Positions 1 through 6,208 are shown, counted from the stretch's first letter. The stretch is DNA of 6,745 bases from Trebonia sp. (GCA_030043595.1 JASHXJ010000217.1:1-6745); one strand, 5' to 3'. Notes: a model not told the origin generated them from the letters alone. Made by a program: numbers and translations.

Positions 1-1
1 C

Positions 2-379
2 GACGAGCTGGAGCCGTACCGGGACCCCGGCGGTTTCCTCGCCCTCGGGATGCGCGTGTCCGTGAACGGCGCACAGGCAGGCCGGGACCTGCTGTCGAAC
101 ATGGGCTGGCCGTTCGAGGAGCTCATCTCCTACGCCTCGCGCGGGACGTGGGTGCGGGCCGGGGATGTCCTCGGGTCGGGCACGTGCGGTAACGGCGGCT
201 GCCTGGCTGAGCTGTGGGGCCGCCGCGGCCGTCTCGACCCCCCGCCGCTGGTGCCGGGCGATGTCGTGGAGATGACCGTCGAGGGCATCGGCACTATCCG
301 CAACCGGGTCGTCGAGGGCATCGGGCTCCCGCCGGTGGCGACGGCCCGGCCGCGGCCGCGTATCCGGCAGCGGGCGTGA
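2..379 (+). CDS. Fumarylacetoacetate hydrolase (FAH) family protein, C-terminal part
   Basis: The open frame enters from the left edge, so the start lies outside the window and only about 125 C-terminal residues are seen. The sequence has the standard end of the FAH fold: a stretch around positions 92-130 (SNMGWPFEELISYASRGT), then GDVLGSGTCGNGG, and near the end PGDVVEMTVEGIGTIRNRV, which is typical of the last strands of these enzymes. Family members are metal-dependent hydrolases or decarboxylases that act on beta-diketo acids or on ring-cleavage products such as fumarylacetoacetate or oxoheptenedioate. The substrate cannot be read from the C-terminus, and the metal-binding acidic residues lie upstream of the window. 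A hydrolase gene follows 28 nt downstream on the same strand, so the two are probably co-transcribed and may serve one catabolic route. Family assignment is strong; specific function is unknown. Confidence 0.88.
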   Translation, partial: DELEPYRDPGGFLALGMRVSVNGAQAGRDLLSNMGWPFEELISYASRGTWVRAGDVLGSGTCGNGGCLAELWGRRGRLDPPPLVPGDVVEMTVEGIGTIRNRVVEGIGLPPVATARPRPRIRQRA

Positions 380-393
380 CGGGCTCTCCCGCG

Positions 394-401
394 AGAAAGG
401 A
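394..401 (+). promoter_or_regulatory. Ribosome-binding site supporting the GTG start at 408
   Basis: AGAAAGGA ends 6 nt before the GTG at 408. It is the only good Shine-Dalgarno match near the 5' end of this frame, so it supports GTG at 408 as the start of the alpha/beta hydrolase. Confidence 0.7.
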
Positions 402-407
402 CACGTC

Positions 408-1574
408 GTGTTCGAGTACTTTCCAGGCAACTACGTGTGGAACCTCGCCGTCGTCGCCACGCTGAACAGCGGCGGGCTGATCGACGAGGTGGACCGGGCC
501 TGCCGCCCGCTGCGCGAGGCCGCCGCGCGCGGGGCAGACGCGGGCACGCCGGACCTCATGCGCGCGTGGCAGGGCCTGACCGACTCGCTGGTCGTGCAGG
601 CCGAGGCAGCCGACAAGGCCGGCCACACGAGAACCGCCGGGCAGCTGTACGCCCGCGCCGCCAACTATCTGTGCCAGGCCGAGCGCATGCAAAGCGCCAG
701 GGCACCCGGGCGTCTGGATACCTACCGCCGCGTCCTGGACCTGCAGCGCAACGCGATCGCCCGCAAGGACCCCCGGCTGTCGCGGGTAGCGGTGCCGCAC
801 GAGGGGACGACGCTGCCCGCTTATTTCAGCCGGGCGCCCGCGGCGGACAGCGGCCGAGCGCCCGTCATGATCATGTGGAACGGGCTGGACTCCACCAAGG
901 AGCACATGTACGCCTCGGGTCACTGGGCGGAACTGGCCGCCCGCGGCATCTCAACGCTGATGGTCGACTGTCCCGGCTCTGGTGAGGCGCTGCGGCTGCA
1001 GGGCCTGACGGCCCGGATTGACACCGAGGCGTGGGCGACAGCGTGCGTCGACTACCTGCTCACCCGCGACGACGTCGATCCCGCCGCGATCGGCCTGGTG
1101 GGCTGGTCGCTGGGCGGCTACTACGCGCCGCGGGCGGCCGCGTTCGAGAAGCGGCTCGCGCTCGTCGTCGCCTGGGGCGCCAACCACGACTGGGGCGCGG
1201 TCCAGCGCCGCCGGCTCCAGCGTGAGGGCGAGCGGCCGGTACCGCACTACTGGGACCACGTCCTGTGGGTCTGGGGGCAGGAGTCCCTCGAGGAGTTCAT
1301 CGAGCTCGCCGCGCAGGTCAACCTCGACGGTGTGGTCGAGAAGATCACCGTGCCGTTCCTCATCACCCACGGCGAAGCCGACCGCCAGATCCCGGTGGAG
1401 CACGCGCACCGCTGCTACGCGCAGGCCGTGGCCAGCCCGAAGCGCGAACTGCGCGTGTTCACCGCCGAGGAGGGCGGCGCCGAGCATATCGGCCTGGACC
1501 ACCTGCCCTACGTGAGCGCCTTCACCGCCGACTGGGTAGCCGGCACGTTCGCGGAGCTCGCCGCCAGCCGCTGA
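408..1574 (+). CDS. Alpha/beta hydrolase related to 2,6-dihydroxypseudooxynicotine hydrolase (C-C hydrolase type)
   Basis: The product is a cytoplasmic 388-residue alpha/beta-hydrolase with no signal peptide. An N-terminal helical region (about residues 1-130) precedes the hydrolase core. The core shows NGLDSTKEH (oxyanion-side strand and loop), VDCPGSGE, the nucleophile elbow GWSLGG with Ser234, Asp325 in HGEADRQIP, and a C-terminal His, best placed as His360 in GGAEHIG (His365 is an alternative). The order and the STKE motif match the group containing 2,6-dihydroxypseudooxynicotine hydrolase of Arthrobacter, which cleaves a C-C bond in nicotine catabolism; that enzyme is slightly shorter (about 367 residues, from memory). 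Many relatives are uncharacterised, so the true substrate is open: another beta-diketone-like compound or an ester is equally possible. It starts with GTG after a good ribosome-binding site and follows an FAH-family gene by 28 nt, consistent with a shared operon for degrading ring-derived or diketone compounds. It ends convergently, 7 nt from the stop of the secreted-protein gene. Confidence 0.82.
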   Translation: MFEYFPGNYVWNLAVVATLNSGGLIDEVDRACRPLREAAARGADAGTPDLMRAWQGLTDSLVVQAEAADKAGHTRTAGQLYARAANYLCQAERMQSARAPGRLDTYRRVLDLQRNAIARKDPRLSRVAVPHEGTTLPAYFSRAPAADSGRAPVMIMWNGLDSTKEHMYASGHWAELAARGISTLMVDCPGSGEALRLQGLTARIDTEAWATACVDYLLTRDDVDPAAIGLVGWSLGGYYAPRAAAFEKRLALVVAWGANHDWGAVQRRRLQREGERPVPHYWDHVLWVWGQESLEEFIELAAQVNLDGVVEKITVPFLITHGEADRQIPVEHAHRCYAQAVASPKRELRVFTAEEGGAEHIGLDHLPYVSAFTADWVAGTFAELAASR

Positions 1575-1581
1575 CCCGGCG

Positions 1582-2397
1582 TTACCAGGCCGCGGAGCAG
1601 TGCGCGGCTTTCGGGCTGGACGCTACGGTGACGCACACCCGCGCGACGCGCCCGGTGCCATCGGCGAAGGTGCTCGTGAACCCGTAGACGGCGGAGTTGA
1701 CCGGACTGGGCAGTACGTGGCCGCCGGAGACCGTCTTCCAGGTTTTCCCGCCGTTGGCGGACTCCTGGAGCACGCCGGTGCACGTGACGCCCGGCTTGGC
1801 CAGCGTGGTCGTGATGTTCAGGAACAGCACGTCGACGGACGAGGCCGAGTCCTTGGCTGGCGTGGTGCTCGCCACGCCGCCCATGCACTGGCTCCTGGTG
1901 GTGCCGACGGACACCTGCGTGCGCCCGTAGCTGACCGGCAGGCTGCCCCCGGTGTCCCTGGCGGTGCTGGCCGCGAGGGACACCGCCGCGCCGCAGCCGG
2001 GCTTGCCGCTCCCGTACTGGTAGCAGGGCCGGGCGAGGTCGCCGCCTGCGTAGTAGTCGCCGCTCTTGGCGAACACCGACACGGTGCCGTGCGGCACCGC
2101 CACGCGGCTGGACACGGTCGTCCAGGTCTTGCCCTTGTTCACGGAGCGCTCGATCCACCCGGCGCACGTCTTGGTGCCGCTGTTCCCGACCAACGCCGAC
2201 ACGTAGCCGGGACCGCCGGGCGAGACTTGCGCGGACAGCAGGAAGACGTTACACGCGCCGCTGCTGTCACCGGTCGCCGACTTGACGACGTACGCCTGTC
2301 CGGTGTCGGCGAGCGCTGGCGCGGCGAAGCCCAGCGTCAGGCCGACGGCGGCGGCCACGGTGAGGGTGACGGAGGCGATTCGCTTCGTGCTGCGCAA
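1582..2397 (-). CDS. Secreted protein of unknown function, two-repeat, eight cysteines
   Basis: I do not recognise a named family. The 271-residue product begins with a clear Sec signal peptide: basic MRSTKR, a hydrophobic stretch to about residue 26, and an ALA cleavage site after residue 30, so the mature protein is probably exported. Eight cysteines (49, 78, 125, 135, 171, 206, 255, 267) all lie in the mature part and could form disulfides. The mature protein looks duplicated: TC-A/T-G followed by a block ending S-x-N-x-GKTW-x-TVS occurs at about residues 77-95 and 205-223, with cysteine spacings C78-C125 (47) and C206-C255 (49). S-x-N-x-G-x-T-W resembles the Asp-box turn of beta-propeller proteins with Asn in place of Asp, but the protein is too short for a propeller. 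The start is TTG at 2397, chosen because AAAGGA lies 5 nt upstream, the signal peptide begins there, and an in-frame stop occurs about 24 nt further upstream. It is transcribed alone, divergent from the S33 hydrolase. Confidence 0.8.
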   Translation of the reverse strand: MRSTKRIASVTLTVAAAVGLTLGFAAPALADTGQAYVVKSATGDSSGACNVFLLSAQVSPGGPGYVSALVGNSGTKTCAGWIERSVNKGKTWTTVSSRVAVPHGTVSVFAKSGDYYAGGDLARPCYQYGSGKPGCGAAVSLAASTARDTGGSLPVSYGRTQVSVGTTRSQCMGGVASTTPAKDSASSVDVLFLNITTTLAKPGVTCTGVLQESANGGKTWKTVSGGHVLPSPVNSAVYGFTSTFADGTGRVARVCVTVASSPKAAHCSAAW

Positions 2398-2402
2398 CGG
2401 GA

Positions 2403-2408
2403 TCCTTT
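2403..2408 (-). promoter_or_regulatory. Ribosome-binding site supporting a TTG start
   Basis: On the minus strand AAAGGA precedes the TTG start codon of the secreted-protein gene by 5 nt. No ATG or GTG lies in frame between this site and the upstream in-frame stop, so this site decides the unusual TTG start. Confidence 0.65.
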
Positions 2409-2435
2409 CGATCGAACAGATTTACCGCGAAGGGG

Positions 2436-2464
2436 AACATATCACGCACGATCACACATGCCCC
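2436..2464 (-). promoter_or_regulatory. Possible promoter of the secreted-protein gene
   Basis: The 173-nt divergent gap has an AT-richer patch at about 2400-2460, in contrast to its surroundings. On the minus strand a -10-like TATGTT (2436-2441) lies 17 nt from a weak GGGGCA (2459-2464) in the -35 position. That would give a leader of roughly 30 nt carrying the AAAGGA site. The match is modest (4/6 and 3/6) and is an inference from position and composition only. The remainder of the gap, 2465-2560, shows only GC-rich simple sequence, including CCCCCGGCG twice in tandem at 2461-2478. Confidence 0.28.
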
Positions 2465-2561
2465 CGGCGCCCCCGGCGCCACCGCCGGCACGGGACGCTG
2501 CTGGAGGCGGCGGGGTTCGACATCGACGTGACCCCAGGGGCGGCGCTCGCGCGGCGGCCGG

Positions 2562-2567
2562 TACGGT
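2562..2567 (+). promoter_or_regulatory. Possible -10 element for leaderless transcription of the S33 hydrolase
   Basis: TACGGT fits the actinobacterial TANNNT -10 pattern and ends 6 nt before the GTG at 2574. No Shine-Dalgarno sequence precedes the adjacent GTG codons at 2571 and 2574. A leaderless transcript starting at 2574 would explain this. No convincing -35 box is visible, so the call is weak. Confidence 0.3.
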
Positions 2568-2570
2568 GCG

Positions 2571-3872
2571 GTGGTGAGCAGCTTCCGTCATCCCGGCACC
2601 GTCGTGACCGACCACACCTTCCTCGTCCCGCTCGACCACTCGCGGCCGGACGGGGAGCAGATCGAGGTGTTCGCGCGGGAGATCGTGGCCGCGGGCAAGG
2701 CCGACCGCGCGGACAGCCTGCCGTGGCTGGTGTTCCTGCAGGGGGGCCCGGGTATCGCGGCGCAGCGCCCGGTCGGCCGCGAGAGCTGGCTGGACCGTGC
2801 GCTTGACGACTACCGGGTGCTGCTGCTCGACCAGCGCGGCACCGGCCGGTCATCGCGGATCACCGCCCGGTCGCTGGCCGGGCTGGGGCTGCGGTCAGCA
2901 CGGGCGCAGGCGGAGTACCTCGCGCTGTTCCGCGCCGACGCCATCGTGCTCGATGCCGAGCTGATCCGCCGCGAGCTGACAGGCGGCGAGCCGTGGAGCG
3001 TGCTAGGGCAGAGCTTCGGCGGATTCTGCGCGGTCACGTACCTGTCGTTCGCGCCGCACGGCATGCGCGAGGCGCTGATCACCGGCGGGCTGCCCGGCCT
3101 CGACGTGCACGCCGACGACGTGTACCGGATCACCTACCCGATCGTGGCGGCGAAGAACGCGGCGCATTACGCGCGATACCCGCAGGACGTCGCTCGAGCC
3201 GCTGACATCGCGCGGTACCTGGCGGCGCACGACGTGCGGCTGCCGGGCGGCGCGCCGCTGACCGTCGAGGCGTTCCAGGCCCTCGGGGGCATGCTCGGGT
3301 CGAGCACGGGCAGCCATCAGCTGCACTACCTGCTGGAGAACCCGTGGGACGGGGACGGCGGGCTGGCGGACGCCTTCCTGTGGGAGGTGGCCCGGCGGGT
3401 CAGCTTCGCGTCCGCGCCGCTGTACGCGGTGCTGCACGAGGCCTGCTACGCGCAGGGCGCCCCGACCGGCTGGGCGGCGCAGCGGGTGCGCGCGGAGTTC
3501 CCGGCGTTCACCGCGTCAGCCTGCCTGTCTGGCGACGCGCCGCTGCTGTTCACCGGCGAGATGGTCTATCCGTGGATGGTCGATCTCGACCCGGCCCTGC
3601 GGCCGCTGCGCGAGACCGCCGACCTGCTGGCGTCGTGGCCGGACTGGCCGTTCCTGTACGACCCGATCCGGCTGGCGGCCAGCGAGGTGCCCGCGGCGGC
3701 CGCGGTGTACTACGACGACATGTACGTGCCGGCCGAGCTGTCGACGGGAACCGCGGCGCGGATCGGGGGGCTGCGGTCCTGGGTGACCAGCGAGTACGAG
3801 CACGACGGGCTGCGGGTCAGCGGCGGCAAGGTCCTCGGCCGGCTGATCGCGATGAACCGCGGCGAGGAATAG
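2571..3872 (+). CDS. Prolyl-aminopeptidase-like serine hydrolase (S33 family, alpha/beta fold)
   Basis: The product has 433 residues, no signal peptide, and is probably cytoplasmic. The oxyanion-loop motif QGGPG (Gly58-Gly61) is followed by YRVLLLDQRGTGRSS, which is characteristic of peptidase family S33. The nucleophile elbow GQSFGG places Ser148; the acid is most likely Asp382 or Asp383 in YYDDMYVP, and the base His411 in YEHDGLR. A large helical cap lies between about residues 175 and 360. S33 enzymes of this type remove N-terminal proline or other residues from short peptides, but many long actinobacterial members are untested and could be other hydrolases. The length exceeds the roughly 310-residue classic proline iminopeptidase and fits the longer subgroup. 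Translation begins at GTG 2571 or GTG 2574, and an in-frame stop at 2529-2531 bars a much longer form. There is no ribosome-binding site, so leaderless expression is possible. The gene stands alone, convergent with the carotenoid oxygenase gene 48 nt away. Confidence 0.85.
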   Translation: MVSSFRHPGTVVTDHTFLVPLDHSRPDGEQIEVFAREIVAAGKADRADSLPWLVFLQGGPGIAAQRPVGRESWLDRALDDYRVLLLDQRGTGRSSRITARSLAGLGLRSARAQAEYLALFRADAIVLDAELIRRELTGGEPWSVLGQSFGGFCAVTYLSFAPHGMREALITGGLPGLDVHADDVYRITYPIVAAKNAAHYARYPQDVARAADIARYLAAHDVRLPGGAPLTVEAFQALGGMLGSSTGSHQLHYLLENPWDGDGGLADAFLWEVARRVSFASAPLYAVLHEACYAQGAPTGWAAQRVRAEFPAFTASACLSGDAPLLFTGEMVYPWMVDLDPALRPLRETADLLASWPDWPFLYDPIRLAASEVPAAAAVYYDDMYVPAELSTGTAARIGGLRSWVTSEYEHDGLRVSGGKVLGRLIAMNRGEE

Positions 3873-3886
3873 GGGTTTGTCCTTGC

Positions 3887-3921
3887 GCCCGGGTTGCGCC
3901 CGCGCCTTCGGCCAGCCGGGC
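3887..3921. terminator. Possible bidirectional terminator between convergent genes
   Basis: GCCCGG at 3887-3892 pairs with CCGGGC at 3916-3921 in the 48-nt gap between the convergent S33 hydrolase and carotenoid oxygenase genes. A small GCC-TTC-GGC fold (3904-3912) sits in the loop. The stem is short, the loop is long, and there is no U-run, so this rests mainly on location. The same gap contains a 9-bp direct repeat, TTGCGCCCG, at 3883-3891 and 3894-3902. Confidence 0.28.
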
Positions 3922-5312
3922 TAACGGTCCGGGATCCAGCTGCCGTGGAAGCCGAGCGGGATCCTGGCGGGCAGGTGGACCGTGGCCACCGGGGCGCCGG
4001 TGAAGTCCTGCGCGGCCAGCACGACCAGGTCCGAGGCGCCGCGGTCCGGGTTGTGCACGAACGCCATGACGTAACCGTCGTCCTCCGCGGCCCCCGGTGA
4101 GGACGGGACGAACACCGCCTCGCCGACGGTTGCGTCGCGGGCGAACTCGCGTGCCTGCGTGGTGCCGTTCTTCAGGTCATGCTTGAGCAGCGCGTTCGCG
4201 AAGGCGTCGTCGGCGAATTCGCCGGCTGCCGAGATCGCGCGGGTGACCTCGCCGATGACCGCGCTGTAGCCGTAGCGGTGCGGGCGTGAGACGACCCGGT
4301 CGTCGACCCGGGGGAACTCCTGCCCCCGGCTGTGCAGGCGCTGCTGTTGGACCGTGCCCGCAGCGGGGTCGATGGTCCACCGGTCCAGGGTGACCGGCCC
4401 GTGCGCGGCCCACAGGGTGGAGACGTCGAAGGGACCGTTGTACTGGCACACGTCGAGAACGACGCGCCCCTGGTCGTCGTCGTATCCGTTCAGGCAGTGG
4501 AACACCCAGCACGGGTCGACCTCGAACCAGCGCACCTCACCGCCGTTCCTGGGCAGCAGGCCGACGCGCGGCTGGTGCTCCGGGTTCCACACGTACGGCA
4601 GCCGCCGGCCGGTGCTGACCGCGCTCAGGCTGAACGTCACGGGCAGGTCGAGCAGCACCACGTAGTTCCGCGTGAGCGCGAAGTCGTGCATCATCGGGCC
4701 GTCGGGCACCGGCACGTTCGTGGCGCGGGTCACCGTGCCGGCCGCGTCGATGACCACGTGCTGCACGTAGTCCCACGCCCAGAAGTACGCGATGGCGTGC
4801 AGCTCGCCGGTCCCGGGATCGGCCCTGGTGTGCGCGGCGAAGCCGCCGGGGAGCGTCCCGCCGAAGTCGCACGGGCCGATCGTGTCGAGCTCGTAGCCAA
4901 GCTCGTACGGCAGCGGGCCGGACTCCACGGTGGCGAGCGTGCGCCCGCCGTGGCCGATGATGTGCGTGTTCGCCGCGAAGTCCATGTTCTCGTGCACCGG
5001 GCCGTCCGGCCCGCCGGGCCACGGCTGGTGATGCGCCGCCGCGACCTCCTTCGAACGGACCCAGCGGTTGCGGTACCACTCGGCCTTACCGTCGCGCAGG
5101 CGCACCCCGTGCACCATGCCCGCGCCGATGAACCAGTGGTAGCTCGGCTCGTCAAGGCCCAGCGGGTTGGGGCCGTTGCGCAGGTAGCGGCCGCTGAGCC
5201 CGGCGGGCAGCTCGCCGGACACGGGCAGGTCGTAGGCGGTGATCTCCTCCGTCACCGGCGCGAACGAGCCGTCCAGGAATCGTTTGCCATCAGGCGGGCT
5301 CGGATCGGGCAT
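3921..5312 (-). CDS. Carotenoid-cleavage oxygenase (RPE65/CCD family, non-heme iron)
   Basis: Family members use non-heme Fe(II) and O2 to cleave a double bond in carotenoids, apocarotenoids or stilbenes. The 463-residue product has normal family length and all four iron-ligand histidines in context: His161 (AAHTRADP), His209 (MMHDF), His272 (FHCLNGYDD) and His456 (GFHGSW, close to the C-terminus). Likely second-shell glutamates are Glu130 (TVESG), Glu332 (EFPRVD) and Glu398 (GEAVFVP). The N-terminal landmarks GRYLRNGPNP and HWFIGAGMVHG are present, the latter with Ala64 where I expect Asp (GDGM). The RNRWVR stretch and the apparent lack of a stilbene-type Lys favour a carotenoid or apocarotenoid substrate, but this is inference. 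The ATG at 5312 is preferred over a start 60 nt upstream because GAGGGGG lies 8 nt before it and the family begins near there. It lies 71 nt downstream of the IclR regulator on the same strand, so it may be co-transcribed with it. Confidence 0.9.
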   Translation of the reverse strand: MPDPSPPDGKRFLDGSFAPVTEEITAYDLPVSGELPAGLSGRYLRNGPNPLGLDEPSYHWFIGAGMVHGVRLRDGKAEWYRNRWVRSKEVAAAHHQPWPGGPDGPVHENMDFAANTHIIGHGGRTLATVESGPLPYELGYELDTIGPCDFGGTLPGGFAAHTRADPGTGELHAIAYFWAWDYVQHVVIDAAGTVTRATNVPVPDGPMMHDFALTRNYVVLLDLPVTFSLSAVSTGRRLPYVWNPEHQPRVGLLPRNGGEVRWFEVDPCWVFHCLNGYDDDQGRVVLDVCQYNGPFDVSTLWAAHGPVTLDRWTIDPAAGTVQQQRLHSRGQEFPRVDDRVVSRPHRYGYSAVIGEVTRAISAAGEFADDAFANALLKHDLKNGTTQAREFARDATVGEAVFVPSSPGAAEDDGYVMAFVHNPDRGASDLVVLAAQDFTGAPVATVHLPARIPLGFHGSWIPDR

Positions 5313-5320
5313 GGCTGTTT

Positions 5321-5327
5321 CCCCCTC
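5321..5327 (-). promoter_or_regulatory. Strong ribosome-binding site deciding the carotenoid oxygenase start
   Basis: Minus-strand GAGGGGG ends 8 nt before the ATG at 5312. The longer in-frame start at 5372 would add 20 residues with no family similarity and has no comparable site. Confidence 0.7.
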
Positions 5328-5383
5328 GCGGTCGTGGTTCCGATTGTGGCTCGGGACCGGTACACCAGTCATCAGTCAGGTAG

Positions 5384-6139
5384 CTACCCGCTGATGCGGC
5401 GGCTGATCTCGGCGGCCGCGTCCACGACCAGGCGGGCGAAGCGCGCCGTGGTCACCTCGTCCACCTCAGCCGCCGGGAACGTCACCGCGACGCCCGCCTC
5501 CGGGTGGCCCGCGTGGTCGAGCACCGCCGCGGCCACCGACTTCAGGCCCGGGGTGACATCGCCGTCCTCGGTCGCGTAACCGCGGCCTCGCACCTCGGCG
5601 AGCAGCGCGCGCAGGTCGCGCAGCGTGCGCGGGCCGGTCTCGGTGCGCAGCACGAAGGCGCCCGGGTTCGGGAAGAGCGCGCGGACATTGGCCGCCGGAA
5701 GGGCGGCGAGCATCGCCCGGCCGCTCGCCGTCAGCTGCGCGGGCAGCCGGACCCCCACGTCGGTGACCAGCGGCGCGCGACCCGGCGCCCGCTCCTCGAT
5801 CACGTAGAGCACCTCCCTGCCGTGCATGACCGCCAGGTGCGAGCTGTGCCCGGTCGCGTCGGTCAGACCCGACAAGGGCACCCGGGCCAGCCGCTGCAGC
5901 GGCTCCTGGCGCACGTAGCCGGTGCCGATCTCGTAGGCGCTGACGCCGAGCCCGTACCGGCGGTCGTCGGCCAGGTGCACGACGAAGCCCGCAGCGATCA
6001 GCTCGTTCAGCAGGTGGTAGGTGGTCGAGCGGGGCAAGGCGAGGTCGCGGGCGATCGCGCTGGCCGGGACCGGACGCGGCTGCCGCGACAGGTACCGCAG
6101 GATCCGCAGCACCTGACGTGCCGCGGGGACGTCGCTCAC
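5384..6139 (-). CDS. hutR: IclR-family transcriptional regulator, probable HutR-type regulator of histidine utilisation
   Basis: The product has 251 residues, the usual IclR length. An N-terminal winged helix-turn-helix (about residues 7-65) includes ASAIARDLALPRSTTYHLLN as the HTH, followed by LIAAGFV and the wing. The C-terminal effector domain (about 80-250) shows LPAQLTASGRAMLAALP and GRGYATEDGDVTPGLKSVAA, both typical of IclR proteins. The start is GTG at 6139 (VSDVPAARQVLRIL), which matches where family members begin; a frame start at 6202 would add 21 atypical residues and run across the intergenic palindrome. There is no clear Shine-Dalgarno site. The gene is divergent from hutH, 65 nt away, which suggests that it controls hutH and itself, with histidine or urocanate as a plausible effector. 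The symbol rests on this position and on the resemblance of the palindrome at 6141-6160 to the HutR site recalled from Corynebacterium resistens. Family is near certain; the role is inferred. Confidence 0.82.
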   Translation of the reverse strand: MSDVPAARQVLRILRYLSRQPRPVPASAIARDLALPRSTTYHLLNELIAAGFVVHLADDRRYGLGVSAYEIGTGYVRQEPLQRLARVPLSGLTDATGHSSHLAVMHGREVLYVIEERAPGRAPLVTDVGVRLPAQLTASGRAMLAALPAANVRALFPNPGAFVLRTETGPRTLRDLRALLAEVRGRGYATEDGDVTPGLKSVAAAVLDHAGHPEAGVAVTFPAAEVDEVTTARFARLVVDAAAEISRRISG

Positions 6140-6140
6140 A

Positions 6141-6160
6141 TTGTCTTGGATACCAGACAA
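6141..6160. promoter_or_regulatory. Imperfect palindrome, probable IclR/HutR operator
   Basis: TTGTCTTGGATACCAGACAA pairs in 8 of 10 dyad positions, with perfect 6-bp outer arms TTGTCT/AGACAA. It lies in the divergent promoter region, beginning 2 nt upstream of the regulator start codon and 45 nt before the hutH start. Its core, 6144-6157 (TCTTGGATACCAGA), agrees at 11 of 14 positions with TCTGwwATwCCAGA, the HutR motif I recall for Corynebacterium resistens. This match is from memory and was not searched. Binding here would block transcription or translation start of the regulator and could activate or repress hutH. Confidence 0.6.
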
Positions 6161-6167
6161 TACGAGG

Positions 6168-6208
6168 CCATCGGCCCTGGCGTAACGGCACGACAGGGCC
6201 AACGATGG
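6168..6208 (+). promoter_or_regulatory. Inverted repeat enclosing the hutH ribosome-binding site and start codon
   Basis: CCATC (6168-6172) and GGCCCTG (6173-6179) pair with CAGGGCC (6194-6200) and GATGG (6204-6208), with a 3-nt AAC bulge and a 14-nt loop. The right arm holds both the presumed Shine-Dalgarno CAGGG and the ATG at 6205-6207. If transcribed, this 12-bp stem could sequester the initiation region; alternatively the repeat is a DNA-level site. The pairing is seen directly; the function is inferred. Confidence 0.4.

Noticed and set aside
2461..2478. Tandem CCCCCGGCG repeat in the divergent gap
   Set aside because: Two copies of a GC-only 9-mer in GC-rich DNA are expected by chance or slippage; no dyad or promoter relation is evident.
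1600..2577. A 325-codon plus-strand open frame antisense to the secreted-protein gene
   Set aside because: The composition is low-complexity Arg/Gly/Ala, whereas the minus strand has a signal peptide, a ribosome-binding site and repeated domains.
3883..3902. TTGCGCCCG direct repeat spaced by 11 nt (one helical turn)
   Set aside because: It lies between two convergent gene ends, where an operator would serve no promoter; more likely chance or part of a weak terminator region.
5366..5388. CAGTCA direct repeat and the 10-bp palindrome GGTAGCTACC near the regulator stop codon
   Set aside because: Both are short, the palindrome overlaps the stop codon, and neither resembles the 6141-6160 site, so a regulatory role cannot be supported.
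4332..5579. A 415-codon plus-strand open frame antisense to the carotenoid oxygenase and regulator genes
   Set aside because: It is a by-product of high-GC coding DNA: the translation is rich in Arg, Ala, Val and Gly with no recognisable domain, and the opposite strand encodes clearly conserved proteins.
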